The notes under the pieces were generated by a model. That model ran no database searches, was not told where the DNA came from, and was given only the letters and a program-made list of their open reading frames with translations. Shown piece after piece: positions 23,791-34,100 of a DNA stretch of 64,000 nucleotides. The DNA comes from Eumeta japonica (lineage: Eukaryota > Arthropoda > Insecta > Lepidoptera > Psychidae): assembly GCA_005406025.1 (NCBI GenBank), contig BGZK01001233.1:122770-186769 (forward strand), given 5' to 3'. The position numbers and the translations under genes were made by a program. Position 1 is the stretch's first letter. Each line of letters begins with the position of its first letter.

Positions 23791-24809
23791 AAACGATTTA
23801 GTACAACACTTAGTGATAAGACGAAGCAACCAGATAGTCGAGTGGTGATAATAGTAATTGAAATGTATTTTTTAATGATCTCCCGAAAATCATCTTCGTT
23901 CAATCGGATAAATCGGAAATCATCTTATGAACAGCAGAAGAGAAGAACAATTATTCATATTCACGAATATATTTACTATTAATTTAAAGCACTACAGAAT
24001 CTTTCCTTGCTGTCTTAATAAATACAAACTCAAGCAAAACCGCATGCTGCCAATAGTTTTAGCAATAAAGCGTTTTGTACACATTAACACTTTTCTGTGT
24101 CTTTTTAAGTAAGTGCCCGCCTCATTTGTTTAATGTCCCATCAGGTTTCGTACGTTCTCAAACGACAGAAGCGTGGCACTTTAATCTTATTTTTGAAAGT
24201 GGCAATCCATTCTGTGAAATGAATTTTAGCTCCACATACAGGCGCAGGCGCATATACAATTATATAACGTATGCACGCATATATGTATATTACTTGGAGA
24301 ATGCACTATTTTACGACGATCGTTGTTCTGAGCTTTCATTTGGAAAAAAAATATTTATACGAGTAGTTTTTTTTTTGTAATGGTTAATTGATAATTAATA
24401 AATAATTCATTTTTGTAATAACATTCTTTTTCGGATCGGTATATTGACTGTGTAATAAGTTTTGAAGGGTTCGTCGCGTTGTATTTATTTAGAGTAGGCC
24501 TTTAATCTACCAAAGAGCTATCCTCTTCGAGCGAGGTTTCTCCATTGTTAATGCGTCTCCAAGAATGTGTTTTATGTTTCGACCTTCGCATTATCGGCGT
24601 AGGTATTTTGGAAGCATTAAAATGACTGTGATTAGCTGCGGCGGCGATGCGTTGCGGTTACATGAAAGTTCGAAAATAATGTGGTAAAATACACATACGA
24701 AGTAGAATGTATTACAAGGAAGTTCTGTCCGATGTGTGAAAATATTTATGTAATAATATTTATGTGAAACGTAATTACACAGGTAATAAAAAATAGTGAA
24801 TTAAGTATC

Positions 24810-25170
24810 CATACTAATATTATGAATGTGAAAGTGCCTTTGTCTTCTATTACGTTTTCACTCTTAAGCCGCTATACTGATTTTGATAAAATTTGGCGAG
24901 GACTTAGTTCGACGTCAAGTAACGGGCATAGGCTACTTTTTGTTTGTTTTTAGAGCCCAGCAATATTATAACTGTTTTGTAAGTATTGCGTATTAATAAA
25001 ATACACCATTTTGTAATGTATAAGCTACTGTCTATTTATCCTTCTGTCTGTTTGTCTGTATATCTACTTATAAACTCGACAATGACGACCAGTTTTGGTG
25101 AAATTTAAAAAAACGACTAAAATTACTTGTTACATAAAATATTGCTTACTGTCTATTTTTTGTATGTTTA
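24810..25170 (+). repeat. Degenerate lepidopteran interspersed repeats
   Basis: Two blocks read like the common 'ATAATATTATAAATGTGAAAGT...TTTGTCT...CCGATTTTGATGAAATTTGG' repeat of moth genomes: 24812-24905 (ACTAATATTATGAATGTGAA, GATTTTGATAAAATTTGGCG) and 25025-25110 (CTGTCTGTTTGTCTGTATAT, TTTTGGTGAAATTT). No coding. Confidence 0.5.
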
Positions 25171-27239
25171 TCTGTAGGACTCTTTATAACTAGAAAATTA
25201 AAGTCATTAATTTTATTTTATTTTGTCGGCCATGCTTATTGTTTGCTTTGTTTAGAGAAATAGGGGTGTTAGGGCGGGCATTGAGAATTGAGAGGGAGGC
25301 GGGAGAGTAAGATGTGGTGTGGGAGGGTGAAGTAGAGCGAAAACGAAAATAAGAGATTGTGTCAACATCTGATTGTAACTATATGATTAACAATAATGGT
25401 TCAATTGTGAAGTCGGAACTTAACCCAAAAAACAGGTTTCGATTGGTATCAGTGATAGCGAAATTACTCGATATAGAAAATGAGGAATTAATTAAGTGTC
25501 CATGTGGCCGGAGCCGCGAGCAAAAGTTAGTTGACGATAAATCCTTTCATTTTGTTTTACTATAGTACATACGAAACCCTTGCAATCGACAGTATTGTCT
25601 GGTTTTGGTTATAATCTCTGTATATAACGTGTATGTTCATAAATGTTCATATCAACTTTATCAACATATTTCTACCTCAGATGATGTGTTCGCGTTTTTA
25701 ACTTAATTAAGATTCCTAACAAAGATGAGCCGAATTAAAAAATTGACAGATAAGTATCAACATATAACAAAATTTTGTGTTAATTTTTTACCTATTTCAA
25801 GAAAAGAGAGGAGTAAATACATATATTTATTATGTATATTCACCGATTTTTCGGAAAACCTTAACCGATTTTGATCATTTAACGTTAAATTAACGAGGAT
25901 CCGGAGGTAATCCCATATACTTATCTATGACATAAATTATACGGTTCCGAAAATCGTACATTAACATATTTATGACAACTGCTTTCGATGTGTGTATGCT
26001 TTTAACGGATTTTGGGTTATTTCTCAAAAACATGACAGCTGATTTAAGTTGTTTATATAGCATTATAATCAGGTAAACTCAATGGAAAATGGATATACAA
26101 GTCAATTGAGTATGTAAAATTCATAATATTCATTTTAGCACCAGATGCCGGTGACTGCGATTCACTTTAGCAAGCAATTCTTTTTTTTTATGTTACTGTG
26201 CTGTTTTACGTTAGGTATTTATAAATTTTCTTATAAAGCCAAAATTTTTGAAAAATTACACTAATACTAAGTTATTTGACAAGATTAATGTTATATTTCA
26301 AAAGAAAGGACTTTATTGATTTCTGAACATTTCTTAATTTAAACTCAAACGCTCTGTAAAGACTTCAAAAAGTAGAACTCTGATGCGACAAAAAATAGTA
26401 AATATAAAAAAAATAATAAAGCCATTATTACTTTCTACCGAAAGCTACAACGGGTATATTGTCGTGTAGTCCTAGAAGGTCTTCGAGATATTAAAGACAG
26501 ACGCCAGTAAACAGTGCCTTCTCAAAGTTGAACATCAACTAAGGCTAATAAATAAGGCTCTCTTCATTAACCATTAGGCTTCAGTGAAAAATAATGACTT
26601 GCTTTTTATTTTTTTTCTTTATTTTATACTTACCATTCCGACTCTTTACCGTATCTACTCGCATTCCATTCGCATAAAGAAAACTCAATATAACAAGGCC
26701 TGTTGAGTGCCAAGTCGTACGCTTGTTTTTTTATTATTTTTTTTTTGCATAGTACATTTTACATCTATGGAATCTTACTTAGAAACCGAGTAAAAGATCT
26801 ATATACATATATAGAATTAAATTAGGAAACTTCCGATGCATTTTTAGGAATTATTATCGTATATAATGTGATCAATAATAAGCTGTGTTTGTATATTTCT
26901 TGAACAAATTATTGCATGAGAAGCAAATTATAGCAAAATAAGACACAAAACAATTAAATGATTTTCTAAAAAAATAATGTGCGCACAATATTTTATTGCC
27001 TGTAGCGTTATATGTTTTTGAAGTAATATTTGATAGCGTTTGAATCGTATTCTCATCACGATGAAATACCATGACTATTATTTTGTAAGAATTTACTTGA
27101 TGATAAACCGTGGAATTTCCAAAAAAAAAATACTATTTTTTTACACCTGGGTAATGGGAAGCAAATCTAACGTGAATTTTAAGTTCAATTCGATTTATCT
27201 TTGTGCAATCACTAAAAGAGCAGAAGAGTACACGCGTAT
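25171..27239. other. AT-rich intergenic stretch, no gene assigned
   Basis: A purine-rich patch at 25260-25345 precedes a frame (25359-25565 plus) with no motif I recognise. Blocks near 25840-25990 (CGATTTTTCGG, ACCGATTTTGATCA) look like repeat debris. Everything else is AT-rich. Confidence 0.45.
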
Positions 27240-27279
27240 AATGCATATGTTGTTAAAACCATAACCCACCTTTCGGTTT

Positions 27280-28000
27280 CAGCGCGGTCGGATCGAAAGC
27301 GCTTATTAGCGTTCCACGTATAAATAAACATAGAACATTTGATTTACTTGTTTTACCATTCAAACGGACGCATGCAAATCGAGCAGATGCGAGCGGACGT
27401 ACAATCGCGTACGTCGATCGCGTCGTGAAAAGTGCACGCGGCTCAATTAGCGCGAACGCGATGTGGGCCGCGATAGGGGCGCCGGGCGCGGAGAGAGCGG
27501 CCGCGCTCTGGACGCGTTTCACGTCTGTGCGGTTTGTACAAACGACGTTTTTAGTCACGAATTCGTAATCAACAACCCGGCGACGGTTCGGATAAGTTAT
27601 GAATATTTAGCGAGGCGAACTGTTTGGATCGGGGCGTCGGGTCGAGGGGGAGGGGGGGTAGGGGCACACAAATCGACTGGAGGGGCGCCGGGGAGTCGAC
27701 TCTGTGAAAAATTTCCTCTACCCGATGACGCTTTTCCCCGTTCCGGCCGTCGAGGCGGAGCGAAAACGGACCATAAAATGGAGAACCGTTTCGCCGGTGC
27801 ATAGGTCGAGAACGTCGACGACGGTCTCTGTGATTGCCTCGCGTTCGCTTCGCGGCCGAGCTGAAGCTGCGCGGAGTCCGGGGAGGGCGTCGGCGTGCAT
27901 CGCCGGCTGAACTATATCAGAGAGAGGAGGGCGGCGGCGCGGCCAGTCGGCGGCGGGACGCAGACGGCACGGTGCGCCTCTCACGGTATTGCGATACAAA
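27280..28000 (+). promoter_or_regulatory. CpG-rich promoter region of the 488-aa gene
   Basis: About 700 bp are GC- and CpG-rich in an otherwise AT-rich window, with runs such as GAGAGCGGCCGCGCTCT and GGGGGAGGGGGGGTAGGGG, and a GA-rich AGAGAGAGGAGGG just before the start region. All six frames are open in places, giving several spurious open frames on both strands. None has an initiator methionine in good context or a recognisable product. Confidence 0.6.
27913..27948 (+). promoter_or_regulatory. TATA-like box and initiator of the 488-aa gene
   Basis: TATATC at 27913-27918 lies 32 bp before the A (27945) of CCAGTC, close to the insect initiator TCAGT. This spacing is typical of TATA promoters. 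It would give a 5' leader of about 56 nt to the ATG at 28001. Inference from sequence only. Confidence 0.4.
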
Positions 28001-29467
28001 ATGATAACGCTCCTGATATTAGCTTGCAGCACGTTAACGATCGACGCTCGTCGAGATCAGACACAACTTGAAAAATATTTGGATGAACATCGATTGCGAC
28101 TCGAAGGAAAGGATGCTATAATAGAGACCGCACCAGATGAAAGCTCTGCACCGGGGAGATGGGTCGATATTTCATTGGATACGAAAAGTGCAGACAACAT
28201 GGATGTCAAATTGATGACAGACGTCATACACGATACGGACGGACATCGGCCTAGATGTTTCGGTCCATCTTGTCAAGAAGGATTCGATCCTAATATAGGA
28301 CCTCATGAAGACATTGATGAATATTTAGCAGAGCACGTTGATAAAAGTAATTACGATGCTAACGACCGATTAGAAGCTATCAATGCTTTAGCTGAGAAGC
28401 TAAAAAATGTAAAACTCAAAGATAAATATATCTCTGAAGATGATTTGGAATACGGAGGTGATAATAATGGAAAAATTTATACGTCGTGGAATAGGTTGAA
28501 AGTAAAACAACATAAACATCCCTATGACGATAAAGACGGTTGGGTAACATTAGAGCCTGTTGCGTGGTCTACCAGTAAAATATCTAAATGGAAACCAAAT
28601 GTTAAGAAACAAAAGCCTAATCACTGGATTGAAGAGGAAGCTGATGGATTCCCTTCTAACAGCCCAAACTCTTATAAAAGACCTAGCATGAGTCGACCAA
28701 CGTATATAAACAACAAACTTCACAGTAATTCTGATTGGGATTCTGATTCTCCAAAACCTTGGACTAAGCCTTCATACAATTATCCATCTACCTGGACATC
28801 AGACGACAGTAGAAGACCTCAGAAACCCAACTGTGACAATGATGAACATTATCATACTGATCCCACAGTTTTTTACGGTTTAACTGATTCAATCGTTACT
28901 GATAACAGGCCATCACATTTTCCTTACGAGTATGAAAGCTTAAAAAAACCTATTAGGAGACCAACTCAAGTAGTGTATTCAGGATCTCCAGAAACAGATG
29001 GAGACAGATCCAGACCACCTCACGGAGACGGGCAATGGGTTCTCTTGTCCACAACCAGAGGGTATCGCAATAAAAAAAGGCAAAGGTCATTAGTACATGA
29101 CGCAGATTCACCCACGCTGACGTCACATCAAGCCGTGTCTTTAACGGTGTTACCAGTTGCTGGCGATCACACCAACATGACGACGTCTCACGGTGGCCTT
29201 CTTGAAGTCGACAGGAGTTTCCAAACGGTAGAAGAGTCCAAACGTGACATGGATAGGAAAAAACTAGAAGACGTACCACGACCTTTGAAAAGAATTGTGA
29301 AAAAGAGATTAGTGACGAGTGTGGCACCGGACAGTACTTCCGTTTTGGCTGCAGTAGGCGCGGGGATGGTACCTGCAACAATGGCTATGGTAGTTCCCAT
29401 GATGTTGGGAAGAAGACGTAGAGATCTTAGTCAAATAAAGGAAGAACGGTTTTATAAGAAAGAATAG
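28001..29467 (+). CDS. Secreted or membrane-anchored protein, single exon, 488 aa, unknown function
   Basis: The start is the ATG at 28001. The frame is open four codons further (from a TTG at 27989), but only the ATG is followed by a signal peptide (about residues 1-16, MITLLILACSTLTIDA). The mature part is hydrophilic and Asp/Lys/Pro-rich. It has two close cysteines (C86, C91, in RCFGPSCQEG), a helical stretch (about 122-140), and Trp-containing blocks: DGWVTLEPVAWS (179-190), then a Pro/Trp/Ser-rich part (about 245-276), then GQWVLLSTTRGY (344-355). There is a sequon at 392-394. Basic clusters KKRQR (358-362) and KKR (434-436) could be processing sites. Residues 447-469 are hydrophobic (AAVGAGMVPATMAMVVPMML), followed by RRRR, as in a C-terminal membrane anchor. 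I do not recognise a named family. Length, strand bias and promoter make it a real gene. Confidence 0.88.
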   Translation: MITLLILACSTLTIDARRDQTQLEKYLDEHRLRLEGKDAIIETAPDESSAPGRWVDISLDTKSADNMDVKLMTDVIHDTDGHRPRCFGPSCQEGFDPNIGPHEDIDEYLAEHVDKSNYDANDRLEAINALAEKLKNVKLKDKYISEDDLEYGGDNNGKIYTSWNRLKVKQHKHPYDDKDGWVTLEPVAWSTSKISKWKPNVKKQKPNHWIEEEADGFPSNSPNSYKRPSMSRPTYINNKLHSNSDWDSDSPKPWTKPSYNYPSTWTSDDSRRPQKPNCDNDEHYHTDPTVFYGLTDSIVTDNRPSHFPYEYESLKKPIRRPTQVVYSGSPETDGDRSRPPHGDGQWVLLSTTRGYRNKKRQRSLVHDADSPTLTSHQAVSLTVLPVAGDHTNMTTSHGGLLEVDRSFQTVEESKRDMDRKKLEDVPRPLKRIVKKRLVTSVAPDSTSVLAAVGAGMVPATMAMVVPMMLGRRRRDLSQIKEERFYKKE

Positions 29468-29673
29468 GGGGTTTTACAGAGTAAAATTAAGGGTAAAGAC
29501 ATGTTGCATTTAAATTATTTTTTTTTTATTTAAGCTATTTATTTAAAATAAGAAACTCGTTAAATCATCTGTGATCTACACTACTTTTAAGTGGAAGGAA
29601 AAAAAAAGTTACTTTTCCAAACATTTTTAGATAATTTTATTTATTTATATTTCGTTCAGGTAAAGTAAACAAA

Positions 29674-29679
29674 AATAAA
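29674..29679 (+). terminator. Poly(A) signal of the 488-aa gene
   Basis: This is the first AATAAA after the TAG at 29465-29467, about 207 nt downstream. Further AATAAA copies follow in the AT-rich spacer, so 3' end use could vary. Confidence 0.4.
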
Positions 29680-31016
29680 TAATTTGTATCAGTATTATTA
29701 AATTACCTTAACTTGCAGCTTTATTTATTTATATTTTTTACAAATATTTGCTTTTTAAGTAATTTTTAATAGAAATAAATAAGTATAAATAAAATAATTA
29801 ACATAAGCAAATTTTAGCAGATAATATCATAATTTATTGAACACTGTATTTCTATCATCATATTTGACCATAGAATATTAATGACATACATTTATCATCA
29901 TAAAATATACATATGTATCTATAAAATTCATATAAACATTTCTAAAGTTTACATTAAATCATCATATATAACATATGTAACTTAAATTGTAACTTTGAAT
30001 AAGCTTCGAACTAAAAATGTGTGCTTACGGCTAAACAATTTTTTTTCTTTTTTTTTGTGTTATGTTTTAATAGTTCGTAAACAAAATTTAAAATGTATTT
30101 GTAGTTGTGTGCCTACTTAAAAAAAGCTTTAAAAAAAAGCAACAAGATTTTTTTTCCTGAATTATATACATGCAGTTTTGAAATACTAAGACGATTTTAA
30201 CGTAACACGGTTTCAATTTTTATTCAAATTAAGTTTTTGTTCTGAGTGTTACCACAGTATTTTATCCAAATGGATGGTTAAATAGATAATTTGAAATATA
30301 AAGGTTGTAGTTACTTCAAGCAAAGTTATTAATTATAGCCTGTGCTTATCCTTTGATCGTAACAAATAAATATTGTAGCTTAAAACTGTAAAAAATAATA
30401 AACACATTAATACACATTATATTTTGAAGATTGAATAAAATCGCTATGGATTTAACGGCTTTATTTCATTTTAATTGAAAAAATGTAGCTATAAAATCTA
30501 AATAAACCTAAAGATATATGTATAGATGTTGGTGAGGAATTTTATGGATGGTAGTAACAATATGAATATTTTACACTTGAACTCAGAAATTTTATATAAT
30601 TACTTAAGAACTTTTTGTAGGTAAAAAAAATAAATGTGGTACTTTCTAATTAGTTATTATTGATAATTTTCAGTTGTCCGTTTTTTTGATATGGTTATCA
30701 TAGCATTTTTTTAAAATACACCAAGAACTAATGTGTCTACACAGTTTTTGAAATAATTAAAACTGTTAAATAAAATAATTCAGTTACTTCATTTTTCATT
30801 AGAGCAATATCGAGCAGCGCCAAGGATGCAAATCCCGGATACGAATCTGTTATTGATTTTAATTCTTTAGAATACATGTTTATATAGACTTGCACAAGTA
30901 ATGTGAATATTTTGATGATCATATTGAACTTTTAAAGGGCATAATATCAGGATAGTACTCTGGGCGCCAATGACCCGACGCCATTATCTAGTAGCAGTAG
31001 CACACGCTGAGTGAGG
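29680..31016. other. AT-rich spacer between convergent genes
   Basis: The 1.3 kb between the 488-aa gene (plus) and the last exon of the membrane-protein gene (minus) is very AT-rich with many AATAAA and TTTATT hexamers. These would serve as poly(A) signals for both; TTTATT at 30460-30465 is one candidate for the minus gene. No coding exon seen. Confidence 0.55.
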
Positions 31017-31111
31017 TCAATGATAAACTTTCCCTGGCCGGCTGTAGATGTGGCCCGTTCTGATGGCTTCCATTAAGTATTTAACTCCGAACAAACATAT
31101 TATCAGCAATA
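31017..31111 (-). CDS. Last coding exon of the membrane-protein gene
   Basis: Acceptor ATTATTTTCAG, then TA TTG CTG ATA. The exon is 95 nt, phase 1 in, with TGA at 31017-31019. It encodes LLIICLFGVKYLMEAIRTG and HIYSRPGKVYH. Linkage to the two upstream exons rests on strand, order, hydrophobic character and the absence of another candidate gene. Confidence 0.65.
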
Positions 31112-34100
31112 CTGAAAATAATGAAATATACAAAAGTATTAATAATAAAGTATACTAAAATCTAAAACTATGATGCTGATAAAATACAATTACGGTTCAT
31201 TATTTGAATGTATGAGAATAGTTAAATTAAATGGAACATATGGTTTTACATTATTGTAATATTAATTAAAAAAATGAAAAGGAATTTCCACAGTTTATTC
31301 GTTAATATTGAAATATTGCAATATTTCGAAATGCACAAAAGATGGCTTAAAATAATTTTCGTTCAGTTCATCAGGTTTTATCATCTCATAGTTCCTATAA
31401 TTTTATTTAATATTCACAATGATACGTTTAACCCTTATGATCCCCAGGCAGGTACATTGCGGTTTTGTGTTAAATCCTTCATTGTCACCGTATTGATGAC
31501 AATGAATGAATGGTATCCAGAACCGACGACTTTAAAGAAAAAAAGGGTTAGATTTGATTTAAGTTAAAAACTCATTTTCCGACTCGTCTGAATCAGGTTC
31601 CATACCATTTTGATTTGAAACAGAAGTAGATACTAACTGTATAACTATCGCCATTCTGAATTTATATAGCTATAATGTGCATTTCAACTTGAAGAGTACT
31701 AAAGTGTCTTCTACACTTCTAAGTATAGCAAGAAATTTTGATTTACTGAACAATTTCTGAAAAAAAATTCGGTGGAATGTTACAGTAACATTTTCCTTTT
31801 CAAATTTTATGTAGGCCTAAGTTTGCTAGTGTTATGCACTTCTTACAGTCTGCGAGAAGAATGAGGCCGATTTGTATGAATCCATCGGAGGTGGCTTCCC
31901 AAACTAGAAGACCGACCGTGAAGAACAAGTGGAAGAAACTGTACACGAAGAACGTTGATACTAAACAGTGGTTTGCCTGGAAAGATTTAAATGCATTCTA
32001 TGGAAAAACAGAGTAATATAATGAAATCAATTAGTAATAGCGGCAACAAAAAAGCGGTCAATCAGGCTTTTAATAACCATTACACTGAATGTACTCGTAG
32101 CACTAGTCGAGAAAGTGTTGAGATTAAAAAGCAACACTTAAAAAAAGCTTTTACTGATACCTATAAAAGTTAATTCGATAGCTTGTAAGTGGTTAAACTA
32201 TACTACAATAGATTGACATTTTTATTTATTAAGAAAAAAATTGGTACGAATTGCCAAACTGTATGTCAGACATTAAAGAGGAAAAAATATCTAAGTTATA
32301 TTGTCAATACGAGTAGAAATTGCATACTCTTTTGCTGTCGTGTGCGAAAATGAGATAGAGTAAAAGTGAATGGCATCATATGTTGTTTTTATAAACTTTA
32401 ATATTACAAATTATTATGGCTTTTAAGATTATATCAGACTTGTATTCGTTACTAACGTTCCGCCCGCGGTTTCGCTCGCATGGAAATAGAATGTATTTCC
32501 TTCATCGATCGATATTGCTATTGATTAAAATTTTAGACCAGTTTTCAATTTTGATTATGGAACTGAATAGACGTATGACATTGACACGACGAGACGAGAC
32601 AAGATCGAGACGAGACAAGAATACGATGAGTCGACCGCACAGAATAGAGCGCATGAAGATAGAGTTTATTTCTTTCATAGACAGATATCGCTGTGAATTC
32701 AAATCTTGGACTGGTTTTTAATTCTGATTATGGCGCTGATTCTGATTACGTTTTCTGTAACGCTAGTGATTCCAGTATCGATTCCTTACTTCAATGCGAT
32801 TCTGGTTACATTTTCAATTCTAGACGAGGGCAGGTCAAATGTTAATGTCAAAATAAAATATAGGCTATATTAATCAGGGACAGTGTAGCTTTCTATGAAT
32901 GAAAAAAATTTTTAGAATTGGTGCAGTAGTTCGTTTCAAAAATAAAAATAACGGAATGAAATCAGGGACAAATGCACTATAAAAACATGCGGTTATTCGA
33001 ATACAATCTCGTGCAAAAATTTCAAAACGATCGATAAAAAAATTTACAAGGTTTTGCGAATTTGAAGAAACGAACATTAGATTTATATAGATTACGCGTG
33101 TTCGGATTTTTGCCAATGTCATATAGTGCTTTCTCATATTTCATTGAAAATAAATTGTTATCATTTTCTATTCTGTTGGTAGAAATTATTTCACTTCTCT
33201 TGTTTTTGATTTTGCTTCATCTTCTTTTTTATTATTTATCAAAGATATACAAACCCTTCTAATTCCAATTAAGTATTATCTAATTTTTGAATAAAAATCG
33301 CTTTTATATTTGTGTGTAATTAATCTAATAATATTGCAGATATTATGTATTCATTCAATGTATTACTAATCTCATAATTATTCTGAAACATAATTTCTTA
33401 TCAATATCAGTACTTTTACAAGTAATATTTATTTCTAATATTCCGTAGTTAGTATTGTACATTTTTAATTACCATAAAAAAATCAGTTTCATTCGAAACA
33501 AACTTATAGAAAATAGCAATTATCACATCGAATCAAATCAAATTTTTCAACAATTCAATTCGTTGTATTGTTCGTAGCTGATGTATAGAGAATATGTTGA
33601 TCTGCGTAGAGAATAAATTATAAAACAATGAGAATACACGGTTATGGACGTCATGTTGGAATAGTGAGTTAACGATTACAAACATTTTAAATATTTCAGG
33701 ATAAAGTTGTACAGAGTACCAACGATCAATATTTTATATCGTCGATCTAAAAATAATATTCGCTATACTATATCATTTTTCATTGTGTAATTATACGTGT
33801 CGCAGTACATTTTATTATTTTGTGTCTCATATTAGATGTAATGGATGCAGGCACATTTAAGACGAGAATCAGTTTATAAAATATGAGATTCACAAATCAG
33901 TGAAACGATACTCAGTGAAGGAACGATATGGAAAAAAAGTTAATATAAATTAAGTTACGCTATCGAAGCCTTTTGTTAGTATTTTATTATAACAGACAAG
34001 TGTGTGACGAGAAATATGAGTCTTTCATGTGAAGGGTATTTGTTATGTAAGGCACTAAAAGTTTTGCAATCCTGGATGGACGGAAAAGTTTGATTTGAAT

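Noticed and set aside
27253..28032. Six open frames on both strands upstream of the 488-residue gene
   Set aside because: CpG-rich promoter DNA with few stops; none has a recognisable product or good start context.
28953..29400. Minus-strand frames of 142 and 70 residues inside 28001-29467
   Set aside because: Antisense shadows of the clearly coding plus-strand frame.
31559..31654. 31-codon minus frame after TTCAG, rich in Ser/Glu (MEPDSDESENEF)
   Set aside because: It resembles the acidic start of some piggyBac-type proteins, but no transposase follows and TTAA-flanked ends could not be paired.
31834..32016. Plus frame of 60 residues after TCTTACAG (KNKWKKLYTKNVDTKQWFAW)
   Set aside because: Exon-like in look, but no upstream partner, no family recognised, and it lies antisense in another gene's intron; left unassigned.
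33062..33262. Hydrophobic plus-strand frame considered as the missing membrane exon
   Set aside because: Wrong strand for the gene, and hydrophobicity comes from T-rich codons in AT-rich DNA.
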